Assembly: GCA_029207755.1 (NCBI GenBank)
Contig: JARCOQ010000005.1
Span: 45,409,621 to 45,473,620, forward strand
Source of the DNA: Chamaea fasciata
Taxonomy: Eukaryota; Chordata; Aves; Passeriformes; Sylviidae
Reading direction: 5' to 3'
DNA length: 64,000 nucleotides
Part shown: piece after piece, positions 26,385-39,514 of the stretch
Numbering within the stretch: the stretch's first letter is position 1
Layout of the letters: each line of letters opens with the position of its first letter
The notes under the pieces: generated by a model
What the model was told of the DNA's origin: nothing
The model's input: only the letters and a program-made list of their open reading frames with translations
The model's database searches: none
Translations under genes and position numbers: made by a program

Positions 26385-29248
26385 CTTTCAAAGTTGACTT
26401 CATGCAGAGTGCAGTTTTGCCCTCAGCCTGGGTACCAAAACAATAAAGATCACAATCAAGTGAAATATATTCAAACCCAAACCCTTGCCTTTAAGATTTA
26501 TGTATTTCACACTGCTTAGAAGTAACGCTCAGATAATATTTTTGGTCATCAGAACCTGTACTGGAACATAGGGATGGTAGTTCAGTACCTCAAAACATAT
26601 AAGCATAACACACCATCAGTTTAAAACCCTAACTGCAAAAGGCATCACACTACACCAAATCCTTCAGAAAAATACTTCAGCTACAATTTAATTCAATGCG
26701 AGTCAATACCACAGCCAAGATACAAGTATCCCTGGCCTCTATCCTTGCATTCACACACACAACTCCCAATGCAAACATCTGTGAGACCACGCTGCCAACC
26801 AAACCAGAGAACAGAGGATCTGGCTCCTTTTTGCCTACTTTCAGAAACAGTGTTGGCTAGTTATGTGTATTTCACTTCTCTGTACTTAATGACTCCAACC
26901 TGAATATCATTTGAGAAAAAAATCTCTGCATATTCATCAGTGAGCCTACACTAACAGAAATCTGGTGTGTTTACAGAGTCCACTTCTGCATCTAAACATT
27001 ATGTTCTCTGCCAAACTTGTATTCTACTTCTAATGAAAACACTTATGAGTGGACAAAGCCCCCACACAGCCCTCCAAGATAACGGGTCTCTGCAGCATGC
27101 TTTCAGGCACTGAATTTTCATGCTCATTTCACTTTATAAGCACTTCCACATATGAACAGAGCCTCAAGGTTTTGTGGGAAGAAGCAAACTGAAACAGAAG
27201 GGAAGAAAGAACACTATGTTGTGCAGCGAAGGTGGGATGGAGAAACCACAGTGAACAGTATTAACAAAAATGGATGCAGAACACAGCACAGAAGGGTACA
27301 TACGGACTATAATAAAAACATTGCCAGTAGAGTGTAAGGGACAGTACAAGGATCAGCGTTTAGCTGTGACAACTACCAATTACTCACAGTAATCTGTAGC
27401 TCTAGAATGAGCTCTAGCAATTCTGAGGATTTCTTCTCCCTCTACCCACCCACACCTTCATACTGATACTTTCCTCCAACATCAACAGAGAAATTTTACC
27501 AATTTATTACCAGTAAGCATTTCTGTGCTCATATTTTCAATTCAAGAACACTGTCTTGAAAATATGTTGCAACACACTGTTTTCCTTCCGCACTCAAAGA
27601 ATTATACATAGCAGATGGAATGGGAATTTCTCAGCTCTGTTGAAGATGACATGAAATGATGAGAACTACAAAGGCATTTGGATGTTTTGAGACAGTATCG
27701 CAATGTGTTAATTTTCATAAACATTCATCCCTCTTATCAGAGCATTAACTAGTCATTAATGCCTTAAACCTAAAAAACACTTACGCACTTTACCGTAGCT
27801 GATCCTTCCATTATTACTCACACCTGTAAAATTACAAAAAAATTATGCAAGTGTTCATGAGACTGGATCCTATGATCACATCACTAAGCTAAAAGAGACC
27901 AAATGAAGATAAGTATTATTTTACAAATTCATGTAGCCACTTCTATCAGAACTTCACCTTTTTTGATTTCTTAAGTACATGTGTATTTATCTGTACCAAA
28001 AAAACCAACAAGACAGAATGCTTTCCAAGTTACTTACAGATTAATGCAAGAGCTGTGGATGTATTTTGGAATGTGTCTTGCAATTATTCTTAAAAGCATG
28101 CTTGGCATTTGTGATAATGCATTTCATAATATTAGACAATACAGCCACATTTTCTGCATTCATTAGAGATCATATGTATTTGAAGTATTTGCATAAATTT
28201 TACACTTAATTAGGCTTTAAATATGCATGATTTGGATGTTACTCCTACCCAAATTTCACTAGTATGTCATTGCCAAAGAAAAATTTCAGGGGCAAATTTA
28301 GTTGTCAACTCCTACAAATTACCATTTAGTATTTTTAGTATTAATCTAAATAATATATTAAGGTAAAATCTTGAATTTAAAAAGCAAGCCAGTACATTGT
28401 TAGTATGACAAATAAAAAACAAACAACAAATCCACCTAATTGGTTTTATATGTTGAAACAACAGAGATCATGAAAAGCTTTTGTCCTTAGATAAAAGACT
28501 AGCCCAAAGTATACTTCATACAGTCCACAGTTCATAAGGCTTCAGATATATTATTAGGTATTTCACTGGTCCCTCTATTTTTATGGTTTATGACCTCATT
28601 TGGCAGCGCTTCCTCACCCAGGAGCCAATTATGATGAACATAATTTGTACAAAAGATTTAATTATATATAGGTTTCTGGTCACTAAATAATTTGATGGTG
28701 CTCCAAAAAACCCAAACCCAATGGCTATTCTATATTCAGTGCAACAGCTCTGTGCTATTGCATTGAACAATATGGGTTGATCCCTGCTAATCCCATTTTG
28801 CTGCTCATGGATGAGTGATGCATACTGAGATTGTACTGACATCACACGATGAAGGAGGCTGTGTATTAAATGAGGCTGCATACAAAAGGGTAGCTGATTC
28901 AGTGGTACCAATGCACTGCAAAGAAATCAGAAGTTATGGATCTATTTTTATGTCCGTGAACTACAAATGGGACGCTTTGTTCCACATTAGGAGTACTGTT
29001 CTTTGAATCTTGAAACAACCCACTCAAAGCTGCAGCTAATGACAAGGTGGGCCTCTGGATGGGAGTTGCAGTTAACTTGATATCACAGACAATTGTTGTG
29101 GGAGAAGAAACATTTGGCAGGGGGCTGAACAACACCGGTTATTGCAAAAATGTGACCATAAGGAAAGGTCCCTAGTACTATGCACAAGTGATCTACATCT
29201 GGAATGGCAGTGTTGAACTGCAACTTATAATAAAGATTTTTACAGGGG

Positions 29249-29288
29249 ATATATAGATAGATAGATAGACAGATATATAGATATATAA
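29249..29288 (+). repeat. GATA/AT microsatellite
   Basis: An interrupted (GATA)n run, about four units with one GACA variant, is flanked by ATAT repeats. Confidence 0.85.
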
Positions 29289-29620
29289 AGTATTTCACAG
29301 GATATAAATCAGATAGAGGTAAGTCTGGATTCTAGGTCAGCACAGATGCAGTTTTGTATGGACACAGTCTCTACAATCTCCATAACCCAGTAACACAGCT
29401 GTTTCCCAGAAGGGAAAAAACTAGCATGTGTAAAATTATAACCCCCAGTGAACACAGCCATCAGCATGGAATGACAGGAGACAAGCTGAGCGATTTGCCA
29501 GAAGAAAAAGTTAAAACAAAAGAATTGGACAATAACAATGGAATGAAATTCTGCTGTAAAGGCCTTCAGCGTTCACGATCTAGTCTTGCCTTCTGACCCA
29601 AAATGCAGTATCAATGCCCT

Positions 29621-30315
29621 TCAACTCTTATTTCTCAAGTTCATGATGTAATGCTTGAAAGTAAAGCACATTTGAAGAATTACTTTCTGAAGATTATTTG
29701 TATCCCTAACTTTGATTCTCTGTAGATTAATATACTGGCAAGCCATTGATTTACTAGACAGTGTTTTTAAAGTTTCTTTAGGAACAGATTCAAAGCCTCT
29801 TAACTGGGCACATTTGTTTCTCTGTTCTACAGGGTAAAGGAGCTGTTTATTCTTAAAAGCAGAACTAAGGAGATGGTTACTCCTGCCTCCTGAGATCAGC
29901 ACCATCGCAGTAAAGGACGCACTTTCAAGATCTTAATGCAGCTATCACTTTATAAAATATTCTTCAAGAGATTACATCCTCTTATGTGTCTCGGCTGGAT
30001 ATTTACAGTTACTGGAGGCCTTTTAGCACTGTGATTTTGTAAGATGCCAAGGCAAACCTTTCTCATTTAAGCACTCCCTTGTAAGTCAATTTTTTTAAAA
30101 GCCCACTGAAGGATTTTTTCCAGGTGATGTTCTTTACCAAACTGGTCTTTCACCAAAAGAGAAAAATAATTTCTTGGCCGTTTTTCCAACAATTGTTGTT
30201 GCCCACGGCCCAGTTCCTGCAGTCTGTCTGAAAAATACTCTTTCCAAAATATCTTCATCTGTGGGAAAGCTAGAGTGTCCTGTAGAAAAGCAAGACTAGC
30301 TAGAGCAGCAAGCAT
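29621..30315 (-). pseudogene. Possible degraded coding sequence, family unknown
   Basis: On the minus strand a frame from 30315 reads 82 codons, including charged segments such as WKEYFSDRLQELGRGQQQ and LVKDQFGKEHHLEKI. It meets one TAA at 30069-30067 and then stays open for about 36 more codons. A second frame, shifted relative to the first, is open from 29905 to 29621 and includes the stretch EQRNKCAQLRGFESVPKETL. The amino-acid mix is less hydrophobic and AT-driven than the other chance frames in the window. I do not recognise the family and see no poly(A) tail or target-site duplication. It could be a retrocopy broken by a stop and a frameshift, or chance. Confidence 0.25.
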
Positions 30316-30353
30316 TTTCCAACCCTACTTTCTAAGAAAAGTAGGGCTGGAAA
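30316..30353. repeat. Short inverted repeat, 16-bp arms
   Basis: TTTCCAACCCTACTTT (30316-30331) pairs with 30338-30353 with one mismatch and a 6-nt loop. It sits right at the start of the coding-like stretch read on the minus strand. Confidence 0.7.
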
Positions 30354-32355
30354 GGAAAAACAAAGGACAACAAAAATCCACAATGTAGTATCCTGTTCAC
30401 CTCTGCAAGATCAAACAGCACATGTAATAATAACTGCATTCTGGAAGAATCTGAAAAAGGTAGCAAGTGTCAGAAAAACTTTTTTTTAATGACATGAGAT
30501 GATGAGTTAAAGATTAGGCACAGTAAAGTTTTATATTCTTTGTCCTCTTTCAAGAGGACCGACAATACCTTGAGTATATCCAAGAAGACTGTACTAAGGC
30601 ATCAACAATGGTCAGCATGCATAAGCATTGTAAATATACTATTGTCACAATTTTAATACGTAAGATTCCCTTTGGTCAATGAATTAACCTGGAAAGCGAA
30701 ATAAAAAGGGCACTAAAAGCTAGGTGAGTAATTTTCAATTATGAACGTTTTCTTGAATTGCATTTTTTACTTATTTCAACACTTTAATATCTACTGACAA
30801 GCTTGTCACAGTTTGGTGACAAGCATGCAGACATCCAAGTATTACTGTTTGGGATTATTCTCAGATAAATATTACAAGCTACAAATGGTTTTATAGATGG
30901 TTTAGGAACGCATAAGCTCATGCTTCTGTAAACAAGTTATTGTGCTCTCTGTCCCTCGGGCTGACACCCAGGACATGGTCCAGTTTAAGGTAAAATCTTT
31001 TTATTCTTCCTGGATTCAGTTTTCAATTAATCAATTCAGCAACCCAGTTCAGTACACTCATTGATGCTGCTAACAATTTTTTCATGCTCATTTCTCAGTG
31101 TGAAAGTAACATTCCTTGCACTTATTTACATAATGAAACCAATCTTGCAGAAGTATATACAGGTCTGAAAATATATGCATCAGTAACAAAGGCAAATACA
31201 AGTGAAATCATGTGGGATGACTCAGTGTCTCAGAAAGGACTTAATAAGTGTCAGTGCAAAAATACTGCAATTGTTGCTCCAGAGTAGACCTGCTATATCA
31301 ACATATAAAAAGTTGCAATAAACTTTGTCTCCCAAAATACTGGGCATGGCCCATAGTAAAAACAGGACAACAGCAATGAATGAAAGACATTATTAGCTTT
31401 GTTTTGCCAAAGGTAAATTCTGCTTCCAAAATCTTGGTATGCAACATATCTTGAATGGAGTTTTAAAAATCTGCAGGGCCAATTCCATTGTCTCTACCTC
31501 TGCTCAAATTTCCTGGCCCTGTCAGTTTTCAGTGGGAAAATTCAGAATCCTTTACTTTTGTGAAGTGGGAGATAAATAAAATTCAGATCTCTTGATAAAC
31601 GAAAATATCTTAGGTATCAGCAAAGCAAAAAATAACACTAATCGGCACTGAAGATGAAATATGACTTAAATGCTGCAGCCCAGGAAACAGAACAAGCAAC
31701 AAAATCTCTTCAGTCATTATTACTGCAGATTGCATCCAAAAGCGGCACCATCACTAAAGTGGACTTTACAGCAGCTGGCACATTTATGGGATCAGCCAAA
31801 GACTTATGTAAGAATACAGAGACAAGCTGGTTATCCCGACTCTTTCTAGTCACCTCCATATTGGTGAAGAGAAGTACTACTGAGAGACATGAAGAGGTGA
31901 CAGAATTTAGGCTACTGCACTGTATCACCAATGTAAGGTACACGGTTTTATACAGAATGCTTAAGAAATCAGTCAATCATATTACTAAATAATGATTTTG
32001 AGAACAGACTGGATTTGAAGCCATATGAAGCTGATGTGAGACCCACTAAATCCGTACAACGGGTTTATATACTGCAAGAGCATCTATAAACCTTGCTGCA
32101 CACAACATAAAAAGATAAATTTAAGTAGCTTTTGATAAATAGCTGTTCAATACCAAAGCAAACCAAACCAATATGTAATAACACATTGACCAGTTGAAAG
32201 AACTAGGGTAGAGGAATATAAGATAAATTTAAAAAAAAAAAGGTTAGCAAGAAAGTCCCTGCAACTGTGAAAACTGAAATAAACCCCAGCAATGCTCACT
32301 TGAATAGGGCCTGACAAAATTCTTACATTTTCTACAGAGTGAAAGATATGCTTAC

Positions 32356-32473
32356 CGTTATCTTTGCTGCTGTTTTCCTCAATTGTCATTTGTTCTGCTA
32401 GCTCAGACAGCGATTCATCAATGGTCTGGCTTCCTCGCAAGGTTAAGGAAAGTCTTCTCTTAAATTTTTTCAT
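32356..32473 (-). CDS. CDK17: CDK17 first coding exon (residues 1-39 plus one base)
   Basis: This exon encodes the N-terminus of the PCTAIRE-family cyclin-dependent kinase CDK17. The translation begins MKKFKRRLSLTLRGSQTIDE and continues with an acidic SELAEQMTIEE stretch, which I recognise as CDK17 rather than CDK16 or CDK18. The frame gives 39 codons plus one base, then the donor G|GTAAGC. The leftover G joins AG at the start of the next exon to make Glu40, so the phases agree. The start is well fixed: an in-frame TAA lies at 32497-32495, and the ATG has a purine at -3. The basic cluster KKFKRRLS holds an R-R-x-S site at Ser9, a plausible target for basophilic kinases. CDK17 is a Ser/Thr kinase; its close relative CDK16 is activated by cyclin Y, and PCTAIRE kinases are abundant in post-mitotic cells such as neurons. 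No kinase-domain residue lies in this exon. Confidence 0.96.
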
Positions 32474-32504
32474 TCTATCGATATTGAGTCTGGCTTAAGG
32501 AAGC
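32474..32504 (-). other. CDK17: CDK17 5' UTR part of the ATG exon, with 3' splice site
   Basis: Thirty-one bases lie between the splice acceptor and the ATG. The acceptor reads TTTTTGTTTTCAG|GCTTCC on the minus strand, with a T-rich tract and AG at 32506-32505. An in-frame TAA at 32497-32495 shows that this stretch is untranslated and that at least one upstream non-coding exon must exist. I could not find that exon in the remaining 31 kb of the window. Confidence 0.85.
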
Positions 32505-34289
32505 CTGAAAACAAAAATAACAAAAAGTGAGAAAAAATTAGTTAATCAGAAAATGGAAGTTTAATTGACATAAAACTGCAGGAAGGCTTACAGAAAACTT
32601 AGGCAATGTGCAAATTATACTCAAAATAAGACCCTTAAAGCAAGATTACTGGAATGAAGAAGAATGTTTTGAGAGGTTGATGCACATATACTTTTGCAAT
32701 TTTTATTTCTATTTGGAAAAAAAACCTTTGGCGTTTGTTTTTTTAGAAAAACAGCTAACTTAATCACCAATTTTACAATCCAGTAATGAAGAAAACAGTC
32801 ATCTGAAAACTTGCTGAGTGTGTGCTTTGCGGCCTCCTCTACAGTCCCTTTCACTAATCCCACTAAGCAGAACAAGACTGTAACCTTTTCTCTTTTTCAG
32901 CCCAATTTTTTGTGATGAAAACTTACCAAACTCCTCTATATTTTACCCTTTTCACAAACGGAAGAAGGGGACAATGCTTAAAGTCTTAAACACAAAAGCA
33001 GTTCTCAAACACCATCCCACCTAGGGAAATAGGATAGCCAGGGTCTGGTAACAATGGCCAGAATGGATGTTCTCTTAAGAGCCAAGCAGCAGGATGGAAC
33101 TGGGAACAAAGCAGAAGGCACTTTATACCTGGAAAGTTGTAAGCAAACAAACCATAATAACAAAGGTCCTGGTCAATAAACATGCTGCCACAAGTCTGAG
33201 CTGGTAAGTGAACCTTGTGGTGTGCTGTATGTGCGCCCTTGCATACCAAGGAGCACAGTTCTGTCTTTCCTCACTCCATATGGACAGTTCACCCCGATGT
33301 TATTTCTCAATAATATACTCATCTGCTCATAGCCTCCAAGAATCACACATGCAGTGTTCAACACAAGCACAGCATACTGAAGTCTGAAACGCTCATATGT
33401 ATTTCCCCCGCCCCCCGAGCTTCTTTGCCTTCCAAAATTCATAATTCACAGACGAAATCCAATTTCCCCCAATATTCTCATTTAAACAGAGAAATGCAAG
33501 GCGTAGTGTGCCAAAGATCCACATTTAATAACAAATCGTGAATAGGATTACTTCTATATTGACAGCATCCCTTTAAGTATACACATTTCAACTGTGGAAC
33601 TTACTCTTTTTAAGCTGCTTTATAATAAAAAGGAGAACAAATTGGTAGAACAAATATGAAAGTGGCTGCTGGTGGTAGGAGAATGCATACATAGGCTAAA
33701 CTTTAACAAGACTAGATTGTTTAGGACTGCAAGTAACACAGTAGGGGTGGATAAAAGAAGACCTTTGGGATATGAGCTCCAAAGTCTGAGACAAACAGTA
33801 AAATCACTGGCAAAGCAACAGCTGCATTCAAGGGGAAAGAGGTGGATTACAAAACAGGGTAACTAACATCTTAGACAATCACAGCTACTATAAAGCAGAA
33901 TTAGTCAGGCACTGGGTACAGATACACAGGAAATAAAATATACTGCTGTAGATATAGCTAAGCCAGCAGTTTCTAAACTGCTCCTTTAATGCATTGCTGT
34001 ATATGCAATAAAGCCACACCCTAGCATGAATAATTTTATTCTCTCTCTCTCAAAAACAGGGTATTGTTATTGTCAAGAAATTGCATTCAGAGAGCATTGC
34101 AAAGGGAACATTTACTCTTCCCGTTCAGGACCAGGCTATCAAGTTCTTACTTGAAACTATTTTATTTCTGCATTCAAACTCTTTTCAAAAAAACCCCTGC
34201 CCATGTTTCTCTAAAAAGGCCAATTTTGTAAAAAATTTGGAAGGACACATCATTTATGTGTACTTTTACTCACTTCTCCCTCGATGTTA

Positions 34290-34329
34290 TTTGAGAATAA
34301 TACATCTTCCTACATGCATTATTCTCAAA
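34290..34329. repeat. Short inverted repeat, 16-bp arms
   Basis: TTTGAGAATAATACAT (34290-34305) pairs with 34314-34329 with one mismatch across an 8-nt loop. It lies in the 5' intron of CDK17. No family is recognised. Confidence 0.7.
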
Positions 34330-37300
34330 AAAGGATACCATGCAATTTTTAGCTATGTAATGCCCTAAAGCTACCTGACAGCACAACAATTTCTTTCCAA
34401 CTTTCCACTTTGGCAGTAACTGAAAAAACAGATGCCTTTAAAGGGAAACAGGCTATCCCTGACGTTTGATCCTTCAAGTGCTTAAGCCCACACAATTTTT
34501 TTAATCAAAAAGAAGGTCTACTGCTCTAGAATGTTACATATAAATTAAGAGATATATAAATTAGAAAATCCAGGAAACATTCTAAATCTCAAGCTAATAA
34601 AAAATACCCCAAAGTATTTTGTTAACTATAATCACAAGATTTCTCCTGTTACGGGAGGATTTCATGGAGTAATGAAGTACCATTTTTGCTAACATTTGGA
34701 ATTAACTCATGGCTTGATTTTCAAATAATTTAACAGTAAAAAGGAACGAGGAGTGCAAATATACATGTGACAAAATGCTTTCTTCTACTGAAATGTATGT
34801 CAGCTTTTTAAGGGAAAAGACGCTCACCGATACGGAACCAAATTTTTCTCCCTTAAGGCACCAGTATTCTTGTTAGCTCAGAATCGTAAAGGAGGAAAAG
34901 TTAAAAAAAGGGAAGAATTAGTGACTGGTAACTAGCACTTAGAAATGTCTTCTTTTTGACTTCTTTATTCTCATGGCCAAAGTTGCAGAACCTGCTCAAT
35001 CCTGGAAGTTTAAGACAAGACATCAGTGAACAGAGCTTTGAAAATATGATCTGTACAATCCAAAATGAACACTGGTTCCCTAAAATGACAGCACTTTCAC
35101 AGAAAAGTCCAAATTATCTGATACTCATTTTTACCAGTTAATAGCAGATGCATACTACCTATCTCTTTTTAACAGTAAATCTAGTTTAAATCCAAAATGG
35201 AGTTACTTGATTAGTAACATACACGTAGAAGCAATGTTTCCCAAATTCTTTATGACTGTGAGAAGAATACAGTTGTTTCTATATTTAGTTTTAGAACAGA
35301 GCCCACAGGCTTGACATTCTATTCTGTAAATTTCTCTACTCTGAGTAAATCATACGCAAATCAAGTATTTCAGATGTCACAGTAGATAGACACGTACACT
35401 TGAATGCAACTAATGCACATTCTAGTCTCCTGCAGACAGAATGAGGACAAGCAATCTGATATGACACTATCAGATACAACCTACAAAAGCTGGCAGAGAC
35501 ATATTTGTTCAATCCTTATACTGATACGAAATAAAGGAAGTAACACTGCATTAAAGGAACTGCTGCTTCTTACAAACAATCTGCAGTCCAACCCTGAAAA
35601 ACCAGCCTTTTTTACCTTTAAAGTAGTGGAAGTTAATCCTTGAAAACAATGCTAAAATTTACTTTTTTATTTTCCAACATTGACTGACATCAACTCAGTT
35701 CACTTCACTAGTCTTAAACCCCTGTTTCGAATGCAACGTCTTTTAAAAGTGATCTTTGTAATACTGTTCTGAAAACAAACTCCATTTTTAAAAATGATCC
35801 AGGTAAGATTAGATTTAAACAGGTATGTTTTGGTTCACTTTCTCTGACTCACACCAACCCTTCACACGATGCCTGAGGGACGGCACTTCTCATTTAGCAC
35901 ATACATACATTCACAATACCCAAGCTGTACAGCAGACAGACATGAAAGCACTTTGATTCCAAAGCAGTAACTCAGCTAGATTCTGCATTCACGTATTCAC
36001 CAAAATTCAAAGGTCTTACACTGCCAATGGCTAACAATTTCAAAAGCTCTTATACTTCCTTCAATTTCCCAGTTAAGTTAAAACTGGGAAGTTAAAAAAG
36101 TAAGGCATTAAGACCCTCATACACAATTACTATGTGTGCTTAATCCTTGTAAGTTTAAACAAACTCAGTTAAAATTTTCAAAACAAATAAAGCTATTTAA
36201 ATTTTGGTCAGTTTATCTCACAAGGGTCACAAATACCAAAAGTTCACTAAGAATTTGCTGATTCAAAGCCCGTTGAAGTCAAAGGGAACCTGTCCTTCAA
36301 CTTCAATTAGCTTTGGATCAGTCTAAGTGCTGAGTCCTCTGTTTCTCTAAGTTATATTGCATTGAGGTCCATCTGCATAGAGATGAAGCATTTTAAAATG
36401 ACTTTTCCACTTAGATAGACACTGAAGTTGCAACCAGACAGTTTTTACAGGCTGCTTTACAAGGCAGTAGGTATTTTCCAAACATCTAAAGCAGTTCTTG
36501 TTCAGGAAAACTCACCTGTAAGACAACAGCTGAAGTGGGAGGAAAGGACAAGATCAGAAACCCTACCTAACAGCATAAGCAACAGCATGGATGCAGCATG
36601 GCCCTTAAAGATGGGTTAGCAAACTAAAGCCCAGGCACAAGACATCAAAGAAAACAGGTAACAGCACTCTATATGAACTCCTTGTGTCAGAAAGAGAGGC
36701 CTGAAAAACTCAGAGTGCTGCAAATGGTATTAAATTACAAACAGAAATAGGAAACACCTGTCAAGGATATTGTCCTCTTCTAAAAAGAAAACCAGATTTC
36801 CACTATGTTAAATTCTTCTCAATCTACCTGAATTTAAAAAATAAACACAACCATTGACATCAGTATGTTGCATATCAAATACAGAACAAACTACTAATTA
36901 CACTAATGAGAAATATATGGATAATTTATCCAAGATAACTAACAACCAGTCTGAGCACTCATAAAATTTACACATAGTACAGATGTACCGCCTCACAATC
37001 ACAGTTCTACTCTACAAGAATGGTTTACAAACACAGAATTTTAGTCTTTGAATCTGTTCTTTGTATTTGTCTCAACTCACATTTGTTCACATCAGTGAAA
37101 AAAAAATTTCTACTGCATTTTTCCTTGGAAGGAAAAAATTTTACTTGGCCTTTGGAAGTAATACGAGACTGGTCAACTAGTCCCTCTTGTCAGGAGCACA
37201 GCTACTTAAAAAATGACTAGCTTTATGCTGCATTGGGTCAAAAACCTGACATTATACAGATATAAGCGACACCTGACAAACAAGGCCTTTGCTACTGATG

Positions 37301-39460
37301 AAAGAAAACTGTGAAGTCAAATACCTCAGCTTAGTCTGACCTCCCCAGTGCAAAAAGGGCAAAAGAACCTTCACAGCCTTTTCCTTCATGAAAAATATTC
37401 AATATGGAACTAAATTTTCGCAGTGAAGCCCTCTTAAATGTATTTAGAGAATCACAGCCAAAAAATTACTCAAAATTGGAGGTACTAAGGTATTTATAAA
37501 GGTTAACTTCTTGTCTGAGGATAGTTTTACTAGTTAATATAGGCAAATAGGCTCCTCCCTAAGTGAATGAGAGCATCTATATTCAGCTCCTGATCTAGAT
37601 CAACTGGAAGAACCACTCCAAAGAGACGAAATATCTAGAAATTACTCTGTCCTAATTAAATTTTGACTATGAATACTTTTCCTTATCTTCACACCCCCTT
37701 CCCCCACCCCCTGATCCCTTTGCCTTTAAAGAATAATGAAGGACATAAATTAGTACAAGGGGTGTGTGGTGGGTTTTTTTAATTAATCTTTTAAGTAATA
37801 ATATATATATTGAACCTTACTACAGGCATATTTAGCTATGCTACTGGTATGGAATTTAGAATATTGAGAAACAACAAATTTGCCCAAAAGATCAAATTTT
37901 GCAGTCCTTTTTTTCACATCCTATGCTTATCTTCTTTCTCTGGACTCAAAAAGCTTTACTTAAGTAACCACAGTGAGTTTACACTCTTTAAAATGTAGAC
38001 ATGTATTCGCTCCCATGTAGATTCAAGCAATATCAAACAGCAAAATCAACAGAGATGTACTATTTGATAGATCTCCCTGGATTAGATATGTCGTACTGAT
38101 TAATAACTCCATGTTAATTATCAAAGGTTCTGTTCTCTCAACTGCTAAGTGAAAAAACACAGTATGAGTCTGGTTAAATTGGCTGACATTTAAGCCAAGA
38201 AAACAAATGAGCTGACTGCCAAAGCTTCTACATTTGCTGTCAGACCCTTAAACCGAAAGCCTCTTTTCTACTGAAGGGGAAGGCAAAAACGAAAAGGTTA
38301 CATGGATGTAGTATAAATACTACCAGATAGACACAGAACTTCAGATCTCAAAAGATGTGATGAGCACTGGAAACCAAAAGCAATGTCTATAATTTTTTGA
38401 GCTTTGATTAATAATCATAAAGCCTTAATAGAGCATTCAGGAAAAAAAAAAAAAAAAGAGTTGTGCACACAAAGCTTGCTGCTGCCTAATACTCAAATTA
38501 TTTTAGCAACAGATTTACAATGTTGCACCATCAGTTCTGAGATAACCTTCCTCAGTCTTGCAAACAAGCAAGTCTTCGGAAGAACACTGAGCAGAAAATT
38601 CCTGTGAGCCTGAGCAATTCTGTCAATAAAAGGAACAGTTTCCGAGGCTGCTTCGGTTTTTTTTTTTTTTGAATCACAGTTCAGGCACCAAATCAAACAA
38701 TCTCACCCCAAAGAACTTTCCCCCGAACTCCAGTAGCTCTCAGCCCAGAACCACCTGTCATCCACTAAGCATCTGAACTCCCACACCAGAGCCTTCAACA
38801 TTTGCTTCTTATTGTGCTAACAAAAAAGTTTTATTTACAGTCTGAGACCTAAGGCAATGAAAAGCTTTCAACTTATTTCGATGTTCTTGAATCAAGTGCT
38901 AAGAGACAAAGACATCAGAGCAGTATAAATTGAGATAAAAACTAAAGACACACCTGTTTGGATGAACAAAGAACAAGGCTACAGGTTTCTAAGCAAGATA
39001 AAAATCCAGTTTGGCCTTTTTCTCTTAGAACAGAAATTAATTGCACTGGGGAAGGTGTTGGGGAAACCTCATGATGGCCTGCCTGGAAATTAATCACCAA
39101 GTGAGATCTCATCCCAGGAAAAAAATTTTGTAATTGTTGAGAGTGTGCACAAAACGAAGGTTGTTATAAAAAAAAAATAGTTTTCTAGCTCACAATTTTT
39201 CCTCCAAAAGTCAAATTTTTGGTTTATTACTTGTTGAATGTTACACATGTTCTGTATAGTGTGAACCCAAAAAAAAAAAACCCCATCAAGCAACCCAGAA
39301 AGTCCTAACAGTAAAGCAAGTTAGGCAAATGTAAAGTCAAACTCGTCCATAATTACTGCGTGTATAGCTCTGTTCCACCGAATAATATCAAAGAGCCATG
39401 AACAGTTTAAAAAGAGCTTTGGACACCTTTCTCTTATACCTCTATGCACATGCAGAAGAG

Positions 39461-39514
39461 AAAACAAAACAAAACAAAGAAACACTCAAAAAACCAAACC
39501 AAACCAAGCCAAGA
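39461..39514 (+). repeat. A/C-rich pentamer tract
   Basis: AAAAC units are followed by AAACC/CAAGC units, a low-complexity run. Confidence 0.8.

Larger units (their letters stand above)
19021..32355 (-). other. CDK17: CDK17 intron between first and second coding exons
   Basis: This is a 13.3-kb intron with GT at 32355-32354 and AG at 19022-19021. It is unusually free of CR1 sequence. It carries a GATA-type microsatellite near 29260, a coding-like stretch at 29621-30315 and otherwise AT-rich DNA with chance open frames, the longest being 176 codons at 22928-23458. Confidence 0.85.

Noticed and set aside
28588..29006. Open frames of 107 codons (minus) and 63 codons (plus) overlapping
   Set aside because: Neither translation is recognisable and neither has splice borders or a retrocopy signature.
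38442..38670. A16 run followed 200 bp later by a T14 run, suggesting an inverted insertion
   Set aside because: The sequence between and beside the runs shows no terminal repeats or target-site duplication; two unrelated homopolymers are the simpler reading.
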